From positions 1-64,000 of the forward strand of contig JAGYJW010000007.1 of the NCBI GenBank assembly GCA_018401435.1: a DNA stretch of 64,000 bases, in the 5' to 3' direction. How positions within the stretch are numbered: position 1 is the stretch's first letter; every line of letters begins with the position of its first letter. This document shows, piece after piece, positions 35,433 through 44,300 of the stretch. A model generated the notes under the pieces. It was not told the origin of the DNA. It did no database searches and saw only the letters and a list, made by a program, of their open reading frames with translations. The position numbers and the translations under genes were made by a program. This stretch comes from Deltaproteobacteria bacterium (lineage in GTDB: Bacteria > Myxococcota_A > UBA796 > UBA2385).

Positions 35433-37054
35433 CGGAGCAGGCCGTCCGACAGGGCGCTGAGGCCGCGGTGCAGGGCGCGGGCGCACAAGGCGGTCGTCAC
35501 CACGTCGGAGCGGTACCAGGCGATGCGATCGGGCGTCTTGCCGGGCATGAGGTAGAAGTCCGATGCAAGCCAGGAGCCGTCGGGCTGTTGGCTATCGTCG
35601 AGGAAACGAAGGGCCCGCGCGACGGACGGGCCCGGAGGGCAGCAACTGGCGACGCAGTCCAGGTAGCACGCCGTCGCGTGGGGGTCACCCCAACCCCCAT
35701 CGGCCTCTTGTTGGCGGAGGATGCGGCTGCCCAGCGACCGCAGCCCCGCCGCAAGGGCCCGCGCCATCGCCGGATCCGGGCCGCAGGCCGCGTAGCGGGT
35801 GGCAAAGCGCTGGGCGACCAGGCTGGCATAGGCCGGGCTGTAGTAGAAGTCGCCGCTGGGCGGCGCTCCCGACAAGAAGGCCAGCACGGCCGCTGCGTTC
35901 GCCGCCAACATCGGCCCCCAGCCCGCCGCGTCCCAGGCCAGCAGGCCCGTGGCGGCGGTGGTGCGGGCGGTCGCGCAGTCATTGCGGGCGTAAATCCAGC
36001 CTTCCTCCCTTCAGTCGAACAGGCCGTCGGGCCTCGAGTAGAACCAGGTGGGGATCAAAACCGTCGACCGGCAGGCTGGCCCGCAAGAAAGCCAGCCAGC
36101 TCTCCGGCCTTTTCGGCGCTCAGCCCTCCATGGTCGGAGCCAAGCTGCAGCATCAGGCCCAAGGAGTCTGCATCCGGGTGGGATGCCCCGCCAGGCCCAT
36201 ACCAGCGCAGGCCGCCGTTGGGATCTCGGCCAGAAGGGCGTGGATGCGTGCCCGGTTGTCCAGGCCGCAGTCGGCCTCGGCCTGCAAGACGATGCCCCGC
36301 GAAACCAGTCGCTGCGCAGGGTCTGACCGGTCTGCGTCACCCCCAGCGCTGCAGCTCTGCGGGTGGCGGAGGCTCGGATCCTCGGCCAGAAAGGCCAGGG
36401 CCGCTGCCAAGGCGGCCTGGGGGTCGGCGCGGGTCCAGCCGGCCTGGGGTCGGGGCGCAACCAGCCCTGCAGGCGCAAGGCCGCGGCCAGCGGGCGCCAC
36501 TCGGCGGCGAGCTGATCCGGGCAGCCGCGCCAGGGCTTCCGGCGGGCCGGCATCGCCAGGATCGCCGCCCGGGCGGCCGCAAGCGCCGTCTCGACAGTGG
36601 CGGCCAGGGCCCGTTGCGCCGCCGGGCTGCCCAACAGGGCGCAGAGGGCCACCCGCCGCGCCGGACGATCCAGCCGCCCGGCGAGGGCGAGGTCCAGCGC
36701 CTCTTGCAAGGCGCCATCGGCGCGCAGGGGGGCGAAGAGGGCCGCGGTGTGCGCCCGCAGCTCGGGCTCGGACACGCCGGGCCGGGTGAGTCGCCGCCCG
36801 CCATGGATCAGGTCGACGAGGGGGCCCAGCGCGTCGAAGACCGCCGCCCAAGGTTGAGGATCGAAGCCTGCTTCTATCAGGGGAATCCCCCATGCGAGGC
36901 GGGCGAGGCGGTGCCCGTCCCCCCGCAGTGCGGCCCCCAGCCAGCGCGCCCGCGGGCCGGGATCGCCAGGTGCCAGCAGCAGGGCGCCCAGGGCCGCCGG
37001 GTCGGGGCCCGATTCGGCAAGCAGGCCTGGAATCCAGTCAGCCGGCCGATCCAA
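35429..37054 (-). pseudogene. Prenyltransferase/squalene-cyclase-repeat protein, frame-broken
   Basis: Joined over shifts, the minus strand encodes a protein of about 540 aa in the alpha-alpha-barrel terpene-cyclase/prenyltransferase superfamily. Parts in order: an N-terminal helical part from 37054 (MDRPADWIPGLLAES); frame change near 36440 into AALAAALAFLAEDPSLRHPQ; change near 36215 into GLRWYGPGG...HPDADSLGLMLQLG; change near 36065 into VLIPTWFYSRPDGLFD; an in-frame TGA at 36011; then GWIYARNDCATARTTAATGL and QW-type repeats RQQEADGGWGDPHATACYLD and DDSQQPDGSWLASDFY, ending at 35429. Its end overlaps the cyclase start. It lies downstream of the small peptide gene and may modify a terpenoid or peptide. 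Inactive unless the shifts are errors. Confidence 0.7.
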
Positions 37055-37181
37055 TGCAACAGAGAGTCGGACTGCGCGCTGTGCCCAGTCTTCGAGAGGT
37101 GCCGCCTCGGCGTCGGGTCCGGTGTCGCCGCGTGACCCGTCGGAGGCTGGCGGGGTCTGCCCGCCTCATCCACCGGTTGGC

Positions 37182-37403
37182 TCAGCTGGCAGCCCGGCGA
37201 TCCGCCAGGGAGTCGAGATCGCGCGTGGCGGCTTCGGCCTCGGCCGGATCGACATCCTTCAGCGTCTGGAGGACCTCGGCGTCCACCTCGTAGCCGCCGG
37301 CTGCGATGGTGCCTTCGGGATCAGCCAGCAGCTGCTTGCGGAACTCGGGATCGACGACAGCGCGTCCGAACAGCGCTTCCTTGCCCTTGGGGTTCTGCGA
37401 CAT
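37182..37403 (-). CDS. Nitrile-hydratase-leader-like small peptide (possible RiPP precursor, Os1348-type)
   Basis: A 73-aa peptide with a good ribosome site (AGGAGGACTCC before ATG 37403). The sequence KEALFGRAVVDPEFRKQLLA, followed by DPEGTIAAGGYEVDAEVLQ, matches the nitrile-hydratase-like leader (NHLP/Os1348) pattern: an F-x-x-A-x-x-D-P-x-F-R-x-x-L-L-x-D-P core. Such leaders are recognised by modification enzymes of ribosomal peptides. There is no Cys and only a short Ser/Ala tail after the leader, so a core peptide is not obvious; it could also be a carrier or regulatory protein. It lies between an isoprenoid-synthase-like gene and a terpene-cyclase-like gene, with a PqqD-M50 protease encoded on the opposite strand. 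Confidence 0.75.
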   Translation of the reverse strand: MSQNPKGKEALFGRAVVDPEFRKQLLADPEGTIAAGGYEVDAEVLQTLKDVDPAEAEAATRDLDSLADRRAAS

Positions 37404-37493
37404 GGAGTCCTCCTTTCGCCGGTTGGCGGGGATCCAGTGTTCCTATAGGCGATTGGGCGGGCGATGGGTAGGGTGTGGGCTCGCCTGGTGGCT

Positions 37494-38408
37494 TCATCGC
37501 CCCCCCCCGCGCCGAGCAGGCGCCGCAAGGCGGCAGTCTGGGTCTGCTGGCGCACCCGATCCACCAGCGACCGCCGATCCGCAGCCGGGGCGGGCCGCCA
37601 CAGGTCCAGGCGATCTGCCGCCTCCCTGGGCCCGGTCCAGGCTGGCCGCCACCTCTGCAGCCACGGCGTCCAGGCCGCCAGACAAGAGCAGCCAGCGGGC
37701 GAGGCCCGCCGCATCCGAGGCCGCCGCCCGAGACTGCAGCCAGGTGGGCAGCCCCGCGGCCTGGTCGGCCTCCAGATCCACCAGGTCATTGAGCAGCTGG
37801 TGGCCATGTACCAGGGCGTCCACAAAGGCGCTGAGGTCGGCAGCGCGGGCGTCTTCGGCCCCATCGGGCAAGACCGCCAGGGCCGGCAGCAGCATCGGGC
37901 GGGATCGATGCAGCAGCTGCTGAAAGAGGGCGGCGTCGTGGGCGCGGCCGCTGGCCCGCGCGGCGGCCTCTTCGAGCATGGCCTCTGAGGAAGATCCACA
38001 GGCCTGTTGCCGACGAGAGCATGCCGGGGCCCCCCGCCTCCACCAGCAGGGACAGGTGCAGCTGCAGCAGGCGGTCGCTCAACGCAGGCGACCGGGGCGG
38101 GCGGGCTGGCCGAGATCGAAGGCGTCGTCGCGAATCCGAACATGCAGGTAGCCGGCCATGGCGCTGGCTCCGGCCGTCGCCGCAGCCCCCTCGGCGCGGC
38201 CCTCGGCGGGCAGGCTCAGCCGCAGCCAGGCGGGCAGCTGCAGGACGGGCAGGGCCATGGGGTGCAGAAAATACGGCGGCCGATCCTCCCCCCACAGCCC
38301 CAAGGCGACCTGCAGATCGGCCCATTCGGCGGCCAGGCGAGGGGGCAATGCCGCGAGGGCCTGCTCCAGGCGGTGGCGGGCGGCGGCGGCGTGGGCAGCG
38401 TCGGCCAT
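37494..38408 (-). pseudogene. Class-I isoprenoid synthase-like protein, frame-broken
   Basis: From ATG 38408 the first frame gives MADAAHAAAARHRLEQALAA and, near residue 87, YLHVRIRDDAFDLGQPA, like the first helix pair of trans-prenyl synthases. It hits a TGA at 38079. One base shift gives LSDRLLQLHLSLLVEAGGPG. A second, near 37990, gives EAMLEEAAARASGRAHDAAL and then HQLLNDLVDLEADQAAGLPT, the second acidic motif. A third, near 37640, gives REAADRLDLWRP to LRRLLGAGGG, where a run of nine G (37500-37508) precedes the likely stop. It resembles class 1 isoprenoid biosynthesis enzymes near 300 aa. Substrate unknown. Either decayed or mis-sequenced. Confidence 0.6.
37500..37508. repeat. Nine-base C/G homopolymer at the end of the isoprenoid-synthase-like gene
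   Basis: Nine consecutive C on the + strand (G in the gene). Loss or gain of one base changes whether the gene stops at GGGR or runs into the start of the small peptide gene. Such tracts are both phase-variation sites and common sequencing-error sites. Confidence 0.7.
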
Positions 38409-38450
38409 GATCGGCACCTCTGGCCTGCGTGATAGCGTGGGAGCGCGCCG

Positions 38451-39659
38451 ATGAGCAATCCCCCAAGCAAACCCGGACTCGAGCTCCTCATCCGTCGGTC
38501 GGGCGGGGAAGGTGCGGCCGGTTCGGCCTTCGAGCTCAAGGTGTTGGACTCGGACCAGGCCTTTCTGCGCCTGCGTCCAAGGCGCAGCGCGGCGGCCGTG
38601 GTGGAGCGCAACCAGCTTCACGAAGACGATGAGGTGGTCAACGTCGTGCGCTTCGCGATGGCCCACACCGAACGCTACATCCGGCTGAGCCCCCGCGAGC
38701 TCTTCCTTTTTGAGCATATGGACGGCGTGCACACAATCATGGAGATCGCCACGGCTTATGTGCTCGAATTCGGCACCTTGGATGTGGACGAGGTCCGGCG
38801 CTTCTTGAACCGGGCCCGTCGGCTGGACCTGGTGGCGGTGGAGCGCAGCGGCATGTTGCGCAGCAAGCGCGCGGCCAAGGCGCGGCTCACGCGGCTGCTC
38901 GATGTGCTGGGGCGGCTGTCCTTTCGTTGGAACCAGGTAGATGGTGTCTTTTCGGCCGCCTATCGTTGGCTGTGGCCCTTGTTTTCGCCCTGGGCCCTGC
39001 CCCTGCATGCCCTGGTGGCCGGCGCGGGGCTGGTGGTCTACCTGACGGGGCGCTGGGACGACAGCCTCGCGCCAGCGCGGGGGGCCGGGGACTGGCTGCT
39101 GGTGCTGGCCTGCTGGACCCCCCTGGTGATGGTGCTGCACGAGCTGGCCCACGCCCTGGCCTGCAAGGCCTTTGGCCGCCGGGTGAAGGCCATCGGCTTT
39201 ACCTTCGTCGAAGACCTCGCCCCCAGCGTCTATGTCGATGTGACCGACATGCTCATGTCCAGCCAGCGGGGCCGGGTGCTGGTGTCCCTCGCCGGCCCGG
39301 CCGCCAACCTGGTGCTGGGCGGCGCGGCGACCCTGCTGGCGGCGGCCTTGATGCCGGGTCGGGGCAGCTGGGCCCTGGTGGCCTTTGCAGACCTCAACCT
39401 GCTGTTGGCCCTCTACACCCTGTGGCCCTTCCACCCCGCGCGGGAGGATGGCTATGTGGTGCTGACCGATCTGGTGCGAACGCCGGCTTTGCGGGGGCAG
39501 GCCCTGTCGGCCCTCAAGGCCCGCCTCACCCGGGTGGCCCAGCCGCCGCGCTTCCGAAAGCTCTACGCCTTCTACCTTGCGGCCACGGCCATCAGCCTGC
39601 TGTCGCTGGTGGTGGGGCTGATTGTGGTCGGACTGCGGGCCTCTTCGTCGGCCCCCTGA
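38451..39659 (+). CDS. PqqD-like domain fused to M50-type membrane metalloprotease
   Basis: A 402-aa protein. The N-terminal part contains a winged-helix PqqD/RRE-like domain (RYIRLSPRELFLFEHMDGVH, then ATAYVLEFGTLDVDEVRRFL, about residues 78-130), a fold that binds leader peptides. Membrane helices follow, with the zinc-protease motif HELAHALACKAF (about residues 227-238) and the second site DLNLLLALYTLWPFHPARED near 320-340, as in M50/S2P proteases and the putative peptide zinc metalloprotease family of RiPP clusters. It is divergent from the isoprenoid-synthase-like gene (42 bases between starts). The likely role is processing or export of the small peptide at 37182; that link is inference from position and domains. 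Confidence 0.85.
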   Translation: MSNPPSKPGLELLIRRSGGEGAAGSAFELKVLDSDQAFLRLRPRRSAAAVVERNQLHEDDEVVNVVRFAMAHTERYIRLSPRELFLFEHMDGVHTIMEIATAYVLEFGTLDVDEVRRFLNRARRLDLVAVERSGMLRSKRAAKARLTRLLDVLGRLSFRWNQVDGVFSAAYRWLWPLFSPWALPLHALVAGAGLVVYLTGRWDDSLAPARGAGDWLLVLACWTPLVMVLHELAHALACKAFGRRVKAIGFTFVEDLAPSVYVDVTDMLMSSQRGRVLVSLAGPAANLVLGGAATLLAAALMPGRGSWALVAFADLNLLLALYTLWPFHPAREDGYVVLTDLVRTPALRGQALSALKARLTRVAQPPRFRKLYAFYLAATAISLLSLVVGLIVVGLRASSSAP

Positions 39660-39662
39660 AGG

Positions 39663-40157
39663 TCAGTCGCGGGGGTCCAGGCTGGCTGCGTCCAGGCCCC
39701 ACTCGACGGCCTCTTGCACCTTCTGGTTGGTGGCGCGCAGCTTGCTGGCGAGATCCCGCAGCAAGGCCCAGGTCAGGCGGGCATAGAGCCGGGCGTCCTG
39801 CTGCATGAGGGACTGCAGGCCGTCGTAGCTGATGGCCAGCACGCGGCAGTCGGACTCTGCGGTGACGCTGCCGGCGGCCGGGCGGTTGTCGATCAGCGAC
39901 AGCTCGCCGAAGTGGGCGCCGGCATGCAGCCGGGCCAGCACGCTCTCGACCTCGCCGCGCACGATCTTGGTGACCACCGCCGTGCCATCGCCCAGGACGA
40001 AGAGGGTGCGGTGCTGCCGCCCCTCCCAGATGATCACCTGCCCGGCGTCATAGGTCTCGGGCTCGAGGTAGGCGGAGATGCGGTCGAGGTCAGCGGCGCT
40101 GAAGCCCGAAAAGAGCGGCGCACGGCTGAGGAAGCTGCGGTCGTCGGCGTCTGACAT
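39663..40157 (-). CDS. Cyclic-nucleotide-binding domain protein (Crp-like, no DNA-binding domain)
   Basis: A 164-aa protein starting at the ATG at 40157. It contains one cNMP-binding beta-roll: AGQVIIWEGRQHRTLFVLGD, then HAGAHFGELSLIDNRPAAGS, where GEL and the Arg of RPAAGSV form the phosphate-binding cassette, then VLAISYDGLQSLM. There is no helix-turn-helix, so it is a sensor or adaptor rather than a transcription factor. It ends 3 bases from the stop of the M50 gene, convergent with it. The cyclase at 33999 could supply its ligand. Confidence 0.85.
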   Translation of the reverse strand: MSDADDRSFLSRAPLFSGFSAADLDRISAYLEPETYDAGQVIIWEGRQHRTLFVLGDGTAVVTKIVRGEVESVLARLHAGAHFGELSLIDNRPAAGSVTAESDCRVLAISYDGLQSLMQQDARLYARLTWALLRDLASKLRATNQKVQEAVEWGLDAASLDPRD

Positions 40158-40271
40158 CGGGGGGTGCGCTCCGCGGCGGGCGTTTGGGTCTAACGCGACC
40201 CTCAACTTGATGCGCTTTGGTTCAGCCCGGCAGACGGGTGCCGAAGGGAGGGGGCAAGCCTGGAGCATGCC

Positions 40272-41345
40272 ATGGAACGCACCGACGTCCTCATTGTCGA
40301 CGATGACCCGCTCATCCGCAACCAGCTGAGCCGCTTTGCCCGTCGTCTGGGCTTTGAGGTGCGCACGGCCGAGGACGGCGTCGAGGCGCTGGCCGAGATT
40401 CGGCGCAAGCACCCCGATATCGTGGTCAGCGACGTGCATATGCCCCGCATGCAGGGGCCTCGCTTGATCGAGCTGCTGCGCAAGATCCCCGGTATGGAAG
40501 ACAAGCCGGTGATCGTGGTCACCGCCGACGCGTCGCGGGGGACCAAGATCAGCCTGTTGGAGCACGGGGCCGACGACTTTATCGTCAAGCCGGTGGATCC
40601 GGAGGAGTTTCGTGCCCGCCTGCGGGCCCAGGCCCGGCGCAGCAACCTGTCGGTGACCCTGGAGGTCGTGCGGGGGGAGCGCGATCGCGCCTTGGAGCAG
40701 CTGCAGCAGCGCACCGAAGAGCTGGAGCGCTTGAGCTTCGGCCTGATCTCGGCCTTGGAGCGTGCCAACAGCCTCAACGATGAAGACACGGGCAACCACC
40801 TGCGTCGGGTGTCGGAGCTGGCCCGGATGTTGGCCGAGGTGAAGGGCTGCGACAGCGACTTCGTGGACGCCTTGCACCGCTACGCCAGCCTGCACGACGT
40901 GGGCAAGGTGGGCATCCGCGACGCCGTGCTCAAGAAGCCCGGCAAGCTGACCACCGACGAGTTCGACGAGATGAAGACCCACACGCTGATCGGGGCGGAC
41001 CTGGTGCGCTCCTCGGGCCTGCCCGAGATCGCGGTCAACATCCCCCTCTGCCACCACGAGAAGGTGGACGGGTCGGGCTATCCCCGCGGCTTGCGGGGGG
41101 AGCAGATCCCCCTTGAGGCCCGCATCGTGGCGGTGGTGGACGTCTACGACGCCCTGCGGTCGCGCCGTTGCTACAAGCCGGCCTTCCCGCCGGAGCGGGC
41201 CGAGGGCATCCTGCGCGAGATCGCCGGCAGCCACCTGGACGCAGCGCTGGTGGACCTCTTCTTCACCTGCCACGAGCAGATCCGGCGCATCTACGCGGCC
41301 TGGCCCGATGAGCCCGAAGCCACGGCCGAGGAGATCTGGGGATGA
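40272..41345 (+). CDS. Response regulator with HD-GYP domain (c-di-GMP phosphodiesterase)
   Basis: A 357-aa protein. The receiver domain (1-125) has phosphoacceptor Asp54 in VVSDVHMPRM, acidic pocket DD at 10-12, and Lys in FIVKPVDP. A short coiled linker leads to an HD-GYP domain: HD at 208-209 (YASLHDVGKVGIRD) and HHEKVDGSGYP at 261-271, all catalytic residues present. It should hydrolyse c-di-GMP when phosphorylated. The stop overlaps the ATG of the giant kinase gene (ATGA at 41342), and a PilZ gene ends the operon, so a c-di-GMP signalling unit is well supported. Confidence 0.95.
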   Translation: MERTDVLIVDDDPLIRNQLSRFARRLGFEVRTAEDGVEALAEIRRKHPDIVVSDVHMPRMQGPRLIELLRKIPGMEDKPVIVVTADASRGTKISLLEHGADDFIVKPVDPEEFRARLRAQARRSNLSVTLEVVRGERDRALEQLQQRTEELERLSFGLISALERANSLNDEDTGNHLRRVSELARMLAEVKGCDSDFVDALHRYASLHDVGKVGIRDAVLKKPGKLTTDEFDEMKTHTLIGADLVRSSGLPEIAVNIPLCHHEKVDGSGYPRGLRGEQIPLEARIVAVVDVYDALRSRRCYKPAFPPERAEGILREIAGSHLDAALVDLFFTCHEQIRRIYAAWPDEPEATAEEIWG

Positions 41346-44300
41346 GCCCGCCCCTGTCCGCCGGGTCCCGCATCGGTCGGTGGACCCTGGAGCTTGCATT
41401 GGGTGCAGGCAGCTTCGGTTCCGCCTGGCGTGCGGTGGACGACGACGGTCGGGTGGCGGCGCTCAAATTGCTGGGGGGCCCCCCTGGCGGCGAGGTGGAG
41501 GCCCTGGCCCGGGTCTGCCATCCGGCGGTGCCGGCGGTGTTGGACGCCCAGGGCGAGCCGGTCCCCTTTGTGGCCATGAGCCTGGCGCGGGGGCGCACCC
41601 TCACCCAGATGATCCGGGCGGGTCGGGCCACCGAAGAGCCCGCGATCGCGGTGGCGGCGGTGGTGGCCGACGCCCTGGCCGTGTTGCACCACGCAGGGCT
41701 GTCCCATGGCGACATCAAGCCCGACAACATCGTGGTGGGGTCGGTCCGTCGCTGCGAGATCATGGTGGTGGACTTTGGGCTTGCGGGTGGAGAATCGGGG
41801 GGAACCCTGCAGTATGCAGCTCCCGAGCGCCTGTCGGGCGGCCCTCCCAGCCCAGCGGCCGACATCTATGCCCTGGGTCTGATCCTTTGGGAGATGTTGC
41901 GCGGAAACCTTCCTTTCGCAGAGCTGGGCATCTCGGCAGGCCTGATGCGCCGCCGCTCTGAAGCCCCGGTGCTGGTGGACCACAGCCCCTGGCTCTGCGC
42001 GCTCTTGGGCGCGATGTTGCAGCCCGATCCGGCGCGCCGTCCCGACGCCAACGCCGTGACCGATGCCTTGGCCGCCCAGGGGGCCCCGCTGCCCCGCATC
42101 ACGCCAGAGCTGGTGCGCAGCCGCGCCCGCACCGTGCATGTGGCGGTGCCCGAGGTCGATGCGGCGCTGGAGCGTTGGCTGGACCAGGGCGGCACCCTGC
42201 TGGTGCAAGGCAGCCGCCACAGCGGCCGATCCCATAGCTTGCAGCGGGCGATCACCCGCCTTCAAGCTCGGGGTTCGACCTGGATGCGCCTGCCGTCCCT
42301 GGCCCAGGCCTGGGGTGCGGTGACCGAGGCCCTGGCCGATCCCACCCTGCCGGGTGCCCCCCGCGCCTTGCCCGAACACCCCCACCTGCTGGACCGGGCC
42401 GAGGCGGCCGCCGCGGCCCTCGAAGAGCGCGCCCCCAGCGGGTTGGCGCTGCTGGTGGACGATCTGGACAGCCTGGATCCGGGCAGCCTGGCCACCCTGG
42501 AGGCCCTGGCCCGCCGGGGCAATGTGGCCATTTGCGCGTCGGGCACCGGGGCCTTCCCCTGGCTGGAGCGCAGCGCCCACCTGCGCCCCCTGGATGGGAC
42601 CGGCCTGTCGGCGCTGCTCTGCGGCATCCTGGGCGTGGCCCAGCCCATCGAAGGGCTGCTGGAGCGTTGCATGGCGGTGTCGGGCGGCGTGCCCGGCCTG
42701 GCCGTGGAATTCCTGGCGGCGGCCTGCCGCGAAGACGCGCTGGTGCGCCGGGCCCAGCGCTGGCTGGTGGACGAGGCCGCCCTCGATGACCTCGCCGCCC
42801 GCGATCTGCTGGCCGAGGCCACCCCCTTTGAGCGGGGCAGCCCCCCGGCCCGCCTTGGCGGGTTGCTGGCGGCCGCTGGCGCCGCGATGGATCTCAGCCG
42901 CCTGCCTGCCTTGCTGCAGCTGGACGTGGGCACCGTGGATGTGGCCTTGCAGCGCCTTCTTCAGTTGGGCCTGGTGGTGGTCGAGCACGATCGCGCCCGC
43001 TGTGCCAGCCGCGCCGCCGCTGCGAGTCTGCGCCAGGGCTGCGACGAGTCCGTGGCCTTCCACCGCTTGCTGGCGATGGCCCTGCTGTCCGAAGAGGCGG
43101 AGGCGCCGTCTCGGCTGGCCTGGCACCTGGTGGGCGGAGAAGATGTCGAGACGGCCCTGGAGCTGGGTCCGGGCCTGCTGGCGCGGGTGACCCTGATGGA
43201 TCCGGGGGAGGGGGCTCGCCTCGCGGATGCCCTGTGGGCCCTGGCCCCCAGCCCGGCCATGGCCGCCCGGCGCATCGACGCCCTGCACCTGGCCGGAAAG
43301 GTGGACGAGGCCATCGCCTTTGGCGAAGAGAAGCGCGCCGCCGGCGAGGTGGATGTGGACCTGCTGGTGGCCCTGGCCCGGGCCCTGCTGTCCCGTGCCG
43401 ACGACACCGAGGCGGCCATCGCCACGGCGGGGCAGGCCCGCGGCTTGCTGTTGGGCATGGCGCCGCCCCTTGGCCTCGTCTTGACCGAGGCCAAGGCGCT
43501 CTTTCGGGCGGACCGCATCGACGAGGCCATCGCCATCTGCGCCCAGGCGCCGGCGCCGGCGGCCGATTCTGCAGTGGAGCTGCTCGACGACTGGCTCACC
43601 TTGCGGGTGGTGCAGGCCCAATCCATCCACCGCGCTGGCGACGTTCACGCCGCCATCCTCAACCTGGAGGAGGTGCCCCCCCGCTTTGGTTATGGGCGGC
43701 CCGCCCGCGCCCTGCTGGATGGCTGCTTGGGGCGGCTGCTCTACCACGCGGGTCGCTTTGGCGACGCCGCCGAGGTCATGGGCCGCGCGGCGGCGACCGA
43801 CGCCGGCTTGAGCGCCCTCGACCGGGCCCGCATGCTCAACAACGCCGGCCTGGTCAGCTACCAGTCGGGGCGCCGACTCAAGGCCCTGGAGCATTGGGAG
43901 GAGGCCTTGCTGCTCTTTGAGCGGCTGAGCGCGCCGGTGGACCAGATCCGCGTGTCGGTGAACCTGTGTGTGGGCTACCGCGAGGCCGGCCGCTGGGAGC
44001 GAGGCCGCCAGGCGGGCACCTGGGCCGCCGAGGCCGCCGCCAAGCGCGAGCTGCCCGAGCTGGAGGCCATGGCGGCCGGCAATGTGGGGGACCTCTTCCT
44101 GGACCAGCGCCGCTTCACCGACGCCGAGCGCTGGTATCTGAAGGCCGGGCGCATCGCCCACAGCGCAGGCTTGGACGGCGAGCTGGTGGAGCTGGCCCGC
44201 CGCAGCGCCGAGCTGGCCACCCTGCGGGACGACGCCGACGCCCTGGTGCGCGCCGACGAGGCCCTGCGCATGGCCGATGCCGCCGGGCAGGCCATCGAAG

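Noticed and set aside
36011..36013. In-frame TGA inside the prenyltransferase-like gene, possible selenocysteine
   Set aside because: No conserved Cys is expected there, no hairpin with a GGU-type loop follows at the right distance, and the same gene has several frame shifts, so decay or error is more likely.
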